From positions 20,282-84,281 of the forward strand of contig JADGJA010000010.1 in assembly GCA_027596035.1 (NCBI GenBank): DNA of 64,000 bases. The letters are read 5' to 3'. Within the stretch, counting starts at the first letter, position 1. Each line of letters begins with the position of its first letter. The stretch comes from Thoreauomyces humboldtii. Lineage: Eukaryota > Chytridiomycota > Chytridiomycetes > Spizellomycetales > Powellomycetaceae. A model generated the notes under the pieces. That model had not been told where the DNA came from. It was given only the letters and a program-made list of their open reading frames with translations, and did no database searches. Shown here in pieces: positions 1 through 9,371 of the stretch. A program made the translations under genes and the position numbers.

Positions 1-236
1 CCGGAGGTCGCAACACTGGTCGTGTCGGTGTCATCACCCACCGTGAGCGTCACCACGGTGGTTTCGACATTGTCCACATCAAGGACTCTGTGGACCGTCA
101 GTTCGCCACCCGTCTCACCAACGTTTTCGTCATCGGTGACGGAAACAAGGCATGGATCTCTCTGCCCAAGGGCAAGGGTGTCAAGCTCACCATCACTGAG
201 GAGCGTGACCGCCGCAGGGAGGCTGCCCGGGCTTAA
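1..236 (+). CDS. RPS4: 40S ribosomal protein S4 (eS4), 3' end only
   Basis: Structural protein of the small ribosomal subunit. The window opens inside the gene. The first complete codon is at base 3 and the frame stays open for about 77 codons to TAA at 234-236. The visible C-terminus carries the highly conserved eS4 blocks: the [20 protein letters not shown] segment, then [20 protein letters not shown], then a lysine/arginine-rich tail ending in AARA. This matches the C-terminal KOW-containing part of eukaryotic S4, which is about 260 aa in full, so roughly the last third is seen. Codon use is strongly biased to C- and G-ending codons, as expected for a highly expressed ribosomal protein gene. 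The identification is secure; the 5' part and its introns lie outside the window. The gene converges on RCL1. Confidence 0.95.
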   Translation, partial: GGRNTGRVGVITHRERHHGGFDIVHIKDSVDRQFATRLTNVFVIGDGNKAWISLPKGKGVKLTITEERDRRREAARA

Positions 237-728
237 GAGAGTATCATGTTCTCTTGACCTCAGCTACACCTTTACTGTGAATATCATGTCTTTTTGTCTC
301 ACATGCGCGAACTCTCCAATCCTATTTATCTTGCATGTGAGCGGTCAGAGATGTTGCCAGATATGCTCTGCGATGAGATGTCGCGGCAGCAGTTTCGGGC
401 ATGCTCGTGCCCATAAACTTCTCGCCGTTTGCTAGGACGTATGCACAAAGTACATGTACCTCCATCAAGAAGGCACTCGTCTTTGTCAGTAAATGCACTG
501 TCGATCTAGGTCGCAATGTTTTTCTTGAGCACAGCAAACAGCGGCCCAGGATCAAACTACGGTACATGTGCGAATGAGACAGGGAGGACATGTCAAGGAT
601 AAGCGGAAGGAGCTGGAGCCTGGATTGGGCTTGGACCGACACTTTCAATCTTTGTACTTGGCCAGATGTGGGGCCGCATTGCTGTATGATTTATTTGCAA
701 TGTGAGATGGAAGTGTGGAGAAAAAATG
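237..728. other. intergenic, convergent 3' ends
   Basis: This stretch separates the stops of the RPS4 gene (plus) and RCL1 (minus). It should hold both 3' UTRs. Short ORFs on both strands show no family motif or biased composition, and no RNA gene or repeat was seen. Confidence 0.5.
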
Positions 729-1964
729 TCACGAAATCTGAGGCGTCAACACAATGGTACGAGTCTTGATATCGCTGTACACGTCGAATTCCACCCTCAA
801 GTACGCTTTCAGGTCGCGAAGGATGCCGATCACGCAAGGATCCAGCGCTCCCAACCTGACACACGCCGCGTGCTCCGTTTCTCGTGCTGCTACGTCCGAC
901 GCCGACGTTGACTGAGCGGCCACGACGGCCATCAGAGTCAGTACGAACTCGCGGGCGGCCGAGTCCACGCATCCTCGTTGGGAGATCTGCTGCAGGAGAA
1001 GACGGGCAGCGCGGACACCCAGGTTCTCTGGTGGTGGATGTGAGCAGTCAATCTGTTCCAGAGATGGTACGCCGGTGGAATTGGCGCTGGGTGGTGGACG
1101 AGGAGAGGGGAAAGAGCGTGGGTGGAATGTACACGATGCAGAAAACGTCGTGTGCGGTGGTCCGGTGGCTTGCAACGTAAGAGCGTAACCGGCCGAGGAA
1201 GGTGATGGATCCGATGAAGACGGTTGGGATTCCGCCGAGACGCTAACGATCGTGTCTGTGTAATACTTTCGGAGCAGCGCGGTAGCGGCGTCTGCCGCGC
1301 TCGTCGCCACGTCAGCGTGCAGTCCAGCAGAATAGGCGATACCGCGCACTGCTGAGACCGAGGACTGGTCCACCAGCCGGATGGGCCGCAGAGGAGCGTT
1401 GGAAGGTTCGATCGTGACGATCACACGACCACCGACAGGATCCTGCACGGCCGCGCGTTCCACGATGTTGACTAACGCGATGACGCCCATGCGCTTCAGC
1501 AACGGAACGTGAACGGCAGCTAGAGCGTCGACCGTGAGTGAATCGCCATGATTATCGCTGCCTGGTCCGACAAACTCGACGCGCAAAGGTGAGCCACGCG
1601 TGCCAGAAGTCGCGCCTGCGAGGAAGAGGACACATTCCGCGTAGTATGCCACGGAGCGATCGGGTGGACAGACGTGGATGTAAGTCCCGCCCGGCACGAG
1701 AGGTGCTTTGCCGCCCCGCGGTGCCCACCGAAGGACCACTGTCGTTCCGTCCTGAAGAATGTCGAAGCGTGCATCCGGAACCAATGCTGTCAGGAGTCGA
1801 ATCAGATTGCGTTCAGCGGAGCAGAGACCGATGGTCGTGTCCGCATCGGATACGCGGATTCCGCTGATCTCGAGTCCACTTCGCGAGACGATGGCCAGAA
1901 GGAGTCGATAGCGAAGGTGCCGATGGCCGCGAAGTGAGAGAAAGGGTGTGGTGGGCGCTACCAT
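729..1964 (-). CDS. RCL1: RNA 3'-terminal phosphate cyclase-like protein Rcl1
   Basis: Nucleolar factor of the small-subunit processome. In yeast Rcl1 works with Bms1 in the early cleavages that release 18S rRNA. The 411-aa product aligns by eye along the whole of the family: the N-terminal block FLSLRGHRHLRYRLLLAIVS, the ERNLIRLLTAL helix, the LVPGGTYIHVCPPDRSVAYY segment, VPLLKRMGV and the RGIAYSAGLHADVATSAAD block, then a C-terminus ending in FDVYSDIKTRTIVLTPQIS. True RNA cyclases have a glycine-rich DG..GGQ motif at the N-terminus; here, as in other Rcl1 proteins, it is absent, which fits a non-catalytic role. The reading frame runs open further upstream (to 2366), but that extension is low-complexity and has no counterpart in the family, so ATG 1964 just before the first conserved block was chosen. 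At 411 aa it is slightly longer than yeast Rcl1 because of Ser/Pro-rich insertions around residues 255-320. No intron is needed. Confidence 0.88.
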   Translation of the reverse strand: MVAPTTPFLSLRGHRHLRYRLLLAIVSRSGLEISGIRVSDADTTIGLCSAERNLIRLLTALVPDARFDILQDGTTVVLRWAPRGGKAPLVPGGTYIHVCPPDRSVAYYAECVLFLAGATSGTRGSPLRVEFVGPGSDNHGDSLTVDALAAVHVPLLKRMGVIALVNIVERAAVQDPVGGRVIVTIEPSNAPLRPIRLVDQSSVSAVRGIAYSAGLHADVATSAADAATALLRKYYTDTIVSVSAESQPSSSDPSPSSAGYALTLQATGPPHTTFSASCTFHPRSFPSPRPPPSANSTGVPSLEQIDCSHPPPENLGVRAARLLLQQISQRGCVDSAAREFVLTLMAVVAAQSTSASDVAARETEHAACVRLGALDPCVIGILRDLKAYLRVEFDVYSDIKTRTIVLTPQIS

Positions 1965-2940
1965 GATTGCCGGAGGTGCTGAAGAAGACGACGGCGCGAG
2001 CGTCGTCGGAGCTACGTTCCAAGGTCGATGCTCAGGGATACGCCACAGACTTGGGTGGCAAACAGCGGGAATGAGCGCTGAGACGGGAACAGTGGTAACT
2101 TGCGGAGGAGCTTCAAGTTTGGACGTTGGAAATGGCCAAGATGTGAGACGGTTTTGGAAGGCGCGCAGGTCAGTGGGGGATGGCAGCGATGAAAGAAAGC
2201 AAGCTGAAGAAGAGTTATACGCCTCTGAGAGATCTATAATGAATAGGACAAGGCATTCATCTATGACCAGTATTATGAGATGTGGGGCGGGTGCTGAAGG
2301 AATGAGAGAGTCAGCAGAGTCAGCAGAGAGAGCCTTCGGGCAAAAAAAGGCGAGGAAAGAAAACACACTACCGGTTTCGCTTTGACAGGTTGTCGCCAGC
2401 GAGAACCCTAAACAGAAGGATGCGTCTTATGACTCATCACCAGAATCCAGGTATTCCCAGTCAGAGGTGACTTGGCCAATATCGCGACCCTCCCCACCCA
2501 CTTGGACATTTCCCGCGCAGAGGAGAGAGAACGTAGGCGAAGGCTTTCAGATATGCTATCCGTGGTAGGAGCGTACCTGTGTGTGAGTAAGGTTACAGGA
2601 AGTCACCCGTTGCTTGCTCTAAAGCTTTTGGGGATCATGGCCTGCAGTCCTGCATCCTCTGCTCAAATCTAGTGCAACGACCGATGAGCACCATGCGCAA
2701 GTGCCTGTGAATATGATGGAGGTTACTCTACCGTAATGGAGGTCACTCGGTCACTGCAATTGGAAAAATTCAAGTAAACAGCACAGCCACAGATGGAACA
2801 TTCGTCGCACACAAAGAAGAGAGAAATATTTTGCCTGCCGCTGCCGCACTCCCGCAAGTCCCCCCATCGACCATTTCGCACTTTCGTTATCGCCATTTAC
2901 CTTAAGCTTTTCGTAAACCCAGCAAACCAATCGCTACACA
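1965..2940. other. intergenic, divergent promoters
   Basis: Region between the divergent RCL1 and secreted-protein starts. It should hold both promoters. The open frame upstream of RCL1 (to 2366) is not believed to be coding. A short CCCTAAA motif lies at 2406-2412. A pyrimidine-rich tract with CA-rich leader precedes ATG 2941. No other gene was recognised. Confidence 0.45.
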
Positions 2941-3650
2941 ATGAAGCTGGCCATCTCAACACTTACTGCTCTCTGCGTCGTCGCTGGTGCGGTCAGTGCA
3001 CAAACTGACTCTGCCCCGGCCACGGCCGTCGCTTCCGCGTCCCCTTCTGCCGCGGGCTCCCCGGCTGCCGCGCAAAGCACTGCTCCCGTTTCCACACCCG
3101 TCACCGTCCCTACCGTCGCACCCGCTCCTCTCCCCTCCATCATCGTCAATGGGACTGTCATCACCGGCAACGCCACCGCCCCGCTTGGCGCCGGGACATG
3201 TGTTTGGAACACGGAGAGCCTGTGCTTCGTAGCATCAGTTACGTCACAGACTCTGTGCACTGATCAGAATCTTCAAAAGGTATGCTCCCTTTCAAGGAAG
3301 GAAAGGTGGGTTCATCTCTTCTTTGACTCATCTTCTTGATTTACCTGTTGCAGACGGTCGCTACGTGCCTCGTAAAGGCCTCTTGCTCCGGTCAAGCGGC
3401 CGAAGTCCTTGGCATGGCCGGCCTCCCCCAGGCTGCGTGTCTACCTATGGCGGACAAGCTTCTGAACCCAGCGGTGACTACGACCGTCCCTCTACCCCCG
3501 TCCACGTATGTCCCCACACAGTTCGCCGGTGCTACACCCATCGGAAACTCGAGCCAAACGGCGGGCGCTTCTCCCGTCGCTGTTTCCTCGACGCTCGTTG
3601 GCGCAGGCGCCCTCCTGGCGGCCGTTGCGTTCATGTCCGCAGCTTTGTGA
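2941..3650 (+). CDS. small secreted, probably GPI-anchored six-cysteine protein
   Basis: Two exons, 2941-3279 and 3354-3650, joined across a 74-nt GT-AG intron in phase 0, give 211 aa. Residues 1-20 form a clear signal peptide with an AVSAQ-type cleavage site. A Ser/Thr/Ala/Pro-rich linker follows, with several N-glycosylation sequons. A compact domain of about 60 residues (from about residue 89) contains six cysteines. The last 25 residues are hydrophobic, after a Ser/Gly-rich stretch, typical of a GPI-attachment signal. The cysteine domain resembles fungal CFEM-like wall proteins in size and placement but has six, not eight, cysteines, so no family is claimed. Likely a cell-wall or plasma-membrane surface protein. 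The exon 2 frame is confirmed because the cysteine domain continues across the junction. Confidence 0.72.
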
Positions 3651-4425
3651 AGATCGCATCAAAATATCGCTAGATAGAACTCTTGAGGGCAGTTTGCACG
3701 TTAGATTAGCCTCGGGTTTAGTCACTTCAGATCCAGAAAAGAAATCATAATCGGACCTAACGCAGCTTGGTCGCTGATTTACAGACGCTCGTCGCTTGCT
3801 GGGATGGCGCAGCGCTCCATAAGCCTGGAGCGGAGTTTTTGTTTGGGCAGCTGAGCGGCGAAGTTCGCTACTTCCGAGGCGTGGGTCTAGGTTGCGGGAC
3901 CGATTCTTTGCATGACGACGTTCGCTTTCTGGTGCATTGGTCATCCTCGCGGTGGAACTCGGTGGAGTCATCATCGAACAATTCCAGAAAAGTTACCATC
4001 ATCAAAAATAGAAGAGGACAATGGACAAGGAACCAGGGAACGAGAAATAAATGGGACAAAACATTCCAGCCGAGCTTCCGGAAGACGTAACCGGAAGAGG
4101 ACCGAGATCGTCAAAAGCCCCACTGAACCAGTCACGATCTCTACCTGGTTCTAGCAACCCATGATTCAAAGTTGAGCTGGACGTATTTTTCTGGAGGCAC
4201 CCACGCAAATATGCGGAAGCGATCGATATGCGGCGAAAGAGTTGACCTCCGGGTCTCTTAATCATCATTCCGAGTCTAGTCTTTCACCCTTCCCTAATCG
4301 TTGAGCTGCTGAGGCTTGCACTCCGAGTCTCCCGAAATCAATCAAAGTTATATCGCAATCGCATCCATTTCCTCTCCTGCTATACTATCATCAGGGCCTC
4401 GGATCCTACAAGCCGCGTCCATACT
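3651..4425. other. intergenic
   Basis: 3' flank of the secreted-protein gene and promoter/leader of the histidine kinase gene. Open frames here on both strands are short, of unbiased composition and mutually overlapping. No gene, repeat or RNA was recognised. Confidence 0.45.
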
Positions 4426-7400
4426 ATGGAGGATACGGATTTCGATTCCACACGAGTGGAAATTCGACCCGAGGAGCCCTCGAAGGAGCAGAAAACGATT
4501 GATCTGGAGCGACAGCTAGAGGAAGGGGCCATATTTCGGCATGCCTCCATGAAGCACATCACTCAAGTGGACCCGGTGGAGGCGCACGCCCGAGGCCGAA
4601 AAGCCAGCATAATAGTCTATTTCGCTTGGATGACAATTCTCCTTGCCTCCACCATCGTATCCTACGTCTCGGCCGACCACGGCTTCGCGGCGGCGTGGCT
4701 TCCCACCGGGGTCCTTACGGCGGCTCTCATTCGCAACAACGCTCCTCGCACCTTCTACCTTCTTTTGGGTGCCATTCCGATTCGATTCGGCGTGGGCGCA
4801 TATGTCTTAGGACCAGTTCCTGGCGCCATCGGAGCCGCCGTCCACGTTGTCTGTTCCGCATTTATGGCTGCACTCGCCAAACGCATCTGTCCGGCCATCA
4901 GCAACGGACATGAGAATTTGAGGGGTACCATCGCCTACCTTCTTCTGATTCTGCTGGGAGCGATCATGGAAGCCTTCACATTTGCGTTTCCTGTCAGTAG
5001 TAGCGCCCGGTTTGCTAATACCGGATTCAACATTCTCGTATTGCGACTTTTTGTGGGCAACGTCCTGGGCACCCTCTTAGTCAATCCCTTCTTCCTCGCC
5101 ATCAACGCGCGCAAAGCTTGGAGAATCATTTTCTTTTGGAAGTCGGGAAGATTGCGTTACGCTATGGCAATGTTCGTGACGGCAAGTTTCATGGTCGGCA
5201 TCCCTTTCATGTTTTTGGCAGCGCCGCCATTAGTCTACGGGTTCTCGATGTACCTTCTCATGCCTTTCGCCTACGTCGCCGTTCTTAACGGGGGAATCCT
5301 CGGTCTGTGCTTCAGCGTATCGCTCGGATTCGCTTCCTCCATCTTCGTGGAGTCGTACTATCGGGAGACTCCGTCTGCCAGCACCGATTACAACACTGGC
5401 TCGTTCCTCCAGGACGACAACGTGCGGACCATTCTCGGGTATCAGGTCTGGACAGCTTCTTTGATCGCATCTGGGCTGCTCTTCCTGGGCGTCATGCGAG
5501 AACGGGATGTTGCTGAGGTTGCATTCGACAGACTGCAACGAGGAGTCGCTCGCAACGGGACGAAAGAGTCGACGAGACGGTCGAACGCCGTGGCTCTCGC
5601 CGCAGAGTCAGCCACCCTCCTAACGTTTGTATGCGACGAGCTACAGATGCCGTTGCAGGAGGTGATCCGTCACGCCACGACTATCGCGGCCAACAGTGGA
5701 CTGGGAAAGACCGGACAATCGGCTCAGGCCATCAAAAAGTCCGGTGCCCATATGCTCGCCATAGTTAACGATGCTTGGGAGCTCGCCAACGTGGCAAATG
5801 GAACGATCGTTCTAGAGCCGACCGATGTTGACCTTCCACGGTTCCTCGAACAGTTGACAGACGAGGTCCGCACTGGATTGGCGGACAGAGAGCTGAAGAT
5901 CGAGACAAAGTTCAGTGTACCGCAAAGCGCTAGGCTTGATGAGGCTCGCGTGCGAAGGGTGTTCAGGGCCGTGGTGCTGAACGCTTGCAAGGTACTACTG
6001 CAACCATTACACGAGTATCTTCGTGATTTTAGATTATAACCTGTGACAAATCCTTCTAGCGTGTGCCACAACGGGGCTGTATCCAGATTCATGCGACGAC
6101 ATCTACGCGATATTCCAAGCCTAGCGATCGTCGGGACACGATCGAGCTAGACATCTCTGTCACCGTCGCAGGTTTCATGCTCGACGATAGGCAGGTGGAT
6201 CTTCTGATCAGACCGTATGCACACGGACGTGTCACTTCAGATGGGACAGCCGATCTCTCGATGGCGGTGGCGACGGTGCTGGCACGTTACATGGGGGGCC
6301 GGGTTGTGCTTTTCACACAGCCTGGTCGAGGAACAGTCTTCAGTTGCAGGTTACCCGTCAAAGTGGACATTGGATCTGGGTACGGTGATTTGCCAGACAT
6401 GACACACAAGAAGAACGACGAGCCGACGGGAGGAGCTTTGAAACCGCCCCTGATGAAGCAGATTTCGACGGTAGCTACCCATGCGGCGGAAAACATTGGA
6501 CGACGACTTTCAAGCGCCAACCTCCGACGGCGATCGAGAGACTACGCTCACATCGACATAGCGTCCTTACCAGATACAGCGGCCAACACGCCGCGGCCGC
6601 TAGGGCCCCCACCGCCTACCAGTCCTGGGGAGATGAGCATGATGACAACAGGCTCAGGAACGACCCCAATGGACACTCCCGGGGACGTCAGTGACAAGCA
6701 ATTGGTGCTGGTCGTGGACGATTCACGGATAAATCGGATGATCCTCATCAAGATGCTGTCATCTTATCCGGACCTGAAGGTCCATGAAGCGGCGAATGGA
6801 ACAGACGCGTTCGTTATGTGCATGAGCCATACGTACAGCTTGATTTTGATGGACCTTATCATGGGCGAGATGGATGGTTATGTGAGTTTTTGGGAATATT
6901 TTCGAAAGCCGCTTTAGATTTCATACTTACGGAAAGCGACTGATACAGGAATGCACACGTCGACTTCGTCGAGAAGGCATCACAACTCCCATCATCCTCA
7001 CGACCGCGAATGTGGAACGCACTGAGACTTTTCGTCACGCCGGGGTTGACCAGCTGCTCATCAAACCCATCAGGCGCGAGCACCTCGCGGACGTGCTCAC
7101 CACTCTCCGCATCGTGCCCGAACAGACCCAGGAGCAACCTGATATTGATCCAATGACGCCTCCTCCGCTCGGAACCGAGATCTCGCAGATCCTGTCGGAG
7201 CAACTCGGCTACTTTGACTGCAAAAAACCAAACTCGGTTTCCGGGATGTTCCCACAGTCGCCTTCCTTCAGCAGCGCATCCTCTGGGTCGTTGTTTCCAC
7301 ATCTGCGGAATTCGGGAAGCATGCCACGGTCTCCGCACGTCTTTGCTCGCAACGCACCGATATTGATCGTCGACGACAACGATGTCACTAGGCGAATTTT

Positions 7401-8226
7401 GAGGAAGCAGTTGACGGGCTTGCTGCCTGGACGCGAGATTGTGGAGGCAACGGACGGACGTCAGGCAGTGGCACTTTGCGGGGCTGGACAGAAGTTTGCC
7501 ATCATATATACAGGTACGTGTTGGTATGTTCCGACATCAGGAGAGTTACCGTCCCTCACCATCAGGAATTCTCTTGTAATTCAGATCTTGATATGCCAGG
7601 CATGAGTGGAGACGTGAGTGCACCAACAAGCGCTATGCTTCGATTTGAGCAGCCTTGCTCATCTCCAAATCTTCCCACAGATTGCGTCAGCCAGGATTCG
7701 AACCATGCGTGCCATCAGCGGCGGACCACCAATCGTGGCCGTGACAGGGCACGTACTAGATACAGAATCTTACCAGGGCCTTCGAGCAGCGGGGATCAAC
7801 GACGCCATCACAAAGCCCGTGTCCACCGAGGTGCTTGCCGACACTCTCGTGACGTACGGCATCACCACGGACGGAGGTTCAATTTCCCGACAAGCCTCGC
7901 CCGACCTCGCCTCCTCCCGAAACTCGTCCGACACGGCGCCGAATGGGTTTGGGGAGGTACGAAGAGAATACAAGGCGCAGCTTCAACGCACGCGAAGCCT
8001 GTCGCCAGGGTCGTCCCTGTCACGACCTCCTCGATCGATTCGTGCGTCCGATTCGAACCACGACAGCGCGCCAGCCACGCCGGATGCTGGGAGTTTGTCC
8101 CGGCCCCTCCTGTACGCGGATCGATCGGAGAGGGCCAGACAAAGCGCATCCGCGGATACACCTGAGATCGCGGTAACGCCGGACCTGAACGAGGAGCGAG
8201 GGCGGTCCGAGACTCGGAGACACTGA
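4426..8226 (+). CDS. hybrid histidine kinase: MASE1-like sensor, degenerate kinase core, two receiver domains
   Basis: Five exons (4426-5991, 6060-6881, 6949-7513, 7585-7613, 7681-8226) give 1175 aa. Residues about 60-355 are a multi-pass membrane sensor with the AAWLPTGVLTAAL motif typical of MASE1 domains. A HisKA-like region follows at about 390-470, but the H-box reads CDELQMPL where family members have SHELRTPL: Asp404 (codon 5635-5637) occupies the phosphoacceptor position. The N-box asparagine is present (VLNACK), but the G1 motif is lost and the G2 motif reads GTADLS instead of GTGLG. Two receiver domains follow. The first has VVDD, LILMDLI and LIKP; the second has IVDD, YTDLDMPG and ITKP. 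Both therefore keep the acidic pocket, phosphoacceptor Asp and Lys. The C-terminal 130 residues are low-complexity. The product probably acts as a membrane-linked phosphorelay scaffold or receiver rather than an autokinase. The 29-nt fourth exon encodes the receiver-2 phosphoacceptor loop. Confidence 0.85.
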
Positions 8227-8608
8227 GTGCTCTCACAGAGCGTGCGGCCACATACAGCTTTGCTGAGATATGTGTCGCCCATAGACTTCGATGCTGTGGA
8301 TAGTCTTACGGTTGTGTTCCGCTAATATGGAGTCAGCGGTGGCTTTCCACCTCCACCACTGCGCTAAGTGGTCAAGGATAGACAAGATTTCAATTGAGTA
8401 TTTTTGGAAAAGTCTGCTACAGTAATGCGGGATCGTACGAAGGAGATGTGCGCTTCGCTTTGGAGACTGGCGGTTGTGGCCCCGCCGGTGAGCTCCCTCG
8501 AAGCGGCTGGCGAAAGAAGAAGGACTCGATGACCGCACCACATCTCCAGGTACCCGGTGAGAAAAGGCGGAGATAATACGTAGATTCGTCCTCTTCAGGA
8601 AAGTTCGA
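8227..8608. other. intergenic, convergent 3' ends
   Basis: 3' flanks of the histidine kinase gene (plus) and ISD11 (minus). No coding, RNA or repeat signal was recognised. Confidence 0.45.
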
Positions 8609-8950
8609 TCAAGCGAACTCGACGACGGATTTGTCAGTCTTGAACTGACTGTTGATCCACCCTTGTCGCCGAGCTACGATCAACTCCTTCTGTCCCTCAG
8701 CAAAGAGCTCCGAGAGACGTGTGGGATCGCGCTCCGCAGCGCTGGCTCTGAAGGCATCCCGCGTGCGACGCTGGACGTAGTCGCGGTAGTTGTGGGAGGA
8801 AAAGAGGCGAGCAGAGCGTGCGAGTGAGCGGTAGAGGGCGAGAACCTGAGCCCTCGATGGTGGTGCAGACGTTGCGTTGGAGGAGGAACAAGAGGCAGCA
8901 ACGCTCAGTGATCGGGAGAAGACGCGCAGTGGAGAACAAACGACGGACAT
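8609..8950 (-). CDS. ISD11: LYR-motif protein Isd11/LYRM4, mitochondrial iron-sulfur cluster assembly
   Basis: Isd11 binds and stabilises the cysteine desulfurase Nfs1 together with acyl carrier protein in the mitochondrial matrix, and is required for Fe-S cluster synthesis. The 113-aa product has the Complex1_LYR signature: RAQVLALYRSLARSARLF carries the L-Y-R triplet, followed by NYRDYVQRRTRDAFR and a C-terminal GWINSQFKTDKSVVE block that matches Isd11 more closely than other LYR proteins. An N-terminal extension of about 33 residues is rich in Arg, Ser and Ala with no acidic residue, consistent with a mitochondrial presequence. Single exon; ATG at 8950 is the first in frame. It is divergent from the NTO1-like gene. 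Another LYR family member is possible but less likely. Confidence 0.85.
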   Translation of the reverse strand: MSVVCSPLRVFSRSLSVAASCSSSNATSAPPSRAQVLALYRSLARSARLFSSHNYRDYVQRRTRDAFRASAAERDPTRLSELFAEGQKELIVARRQGWINSQFKTDKSVVEFA

Positions 8951-9371
8951 TTCGAGGAGAGCGGCGGGTGAAAGGGCGGCGAAAGAAAACGTGCACGAGT
9001 GTCGGACGTGGTGGTCGGCTGGATCAATGTACGGTGCTGTAACAACACTTCAATTGTTCACACGTATCGTAACTGCGGGACGTATCGTGGGTGGAGAGCA
9101 AAGGAGATGCTGTGTGAGTCGGGCAATGAGAATGGAACAAAGGGAAGAACAGGTGGGGAAGGACGACGACGCGAACGACGACGAAAGCCAGAGTTTTGTG
9201 TGCGCACTTGTTTTCGTCCGGTTCGCTCGCAGTCCCCCCATCCCTCACTGGCAATCCTCGTTCGCCGTCTCAAGTAGCTACAGCGCCGACGGCTCGTTCG
9301 TCATTTTCCAGTGCCCTACGGTTCCAGAGAATCGCTGTTGCTTGGTGCAGGAACTAGCGGCATAGCTGGCT
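8951..9371. other. divergent promoter region
   Basis: 421 bases separate the start codons of ISD11 (minus) and the NTO1-like gene (plus), so this should be a shared bidirectional promoter. No recognisable consensus element could be assigned by eye. Confidence 0.4.

Noticed and set aside
1965..2366. Upstream in-frame extension of RCL1 to 2366
   Set aside because: The added 134 residues are hydrophobic/Ser-rich with no counterpart in Rcl1 proteins; the conserved domain begins just after ATG 1964.
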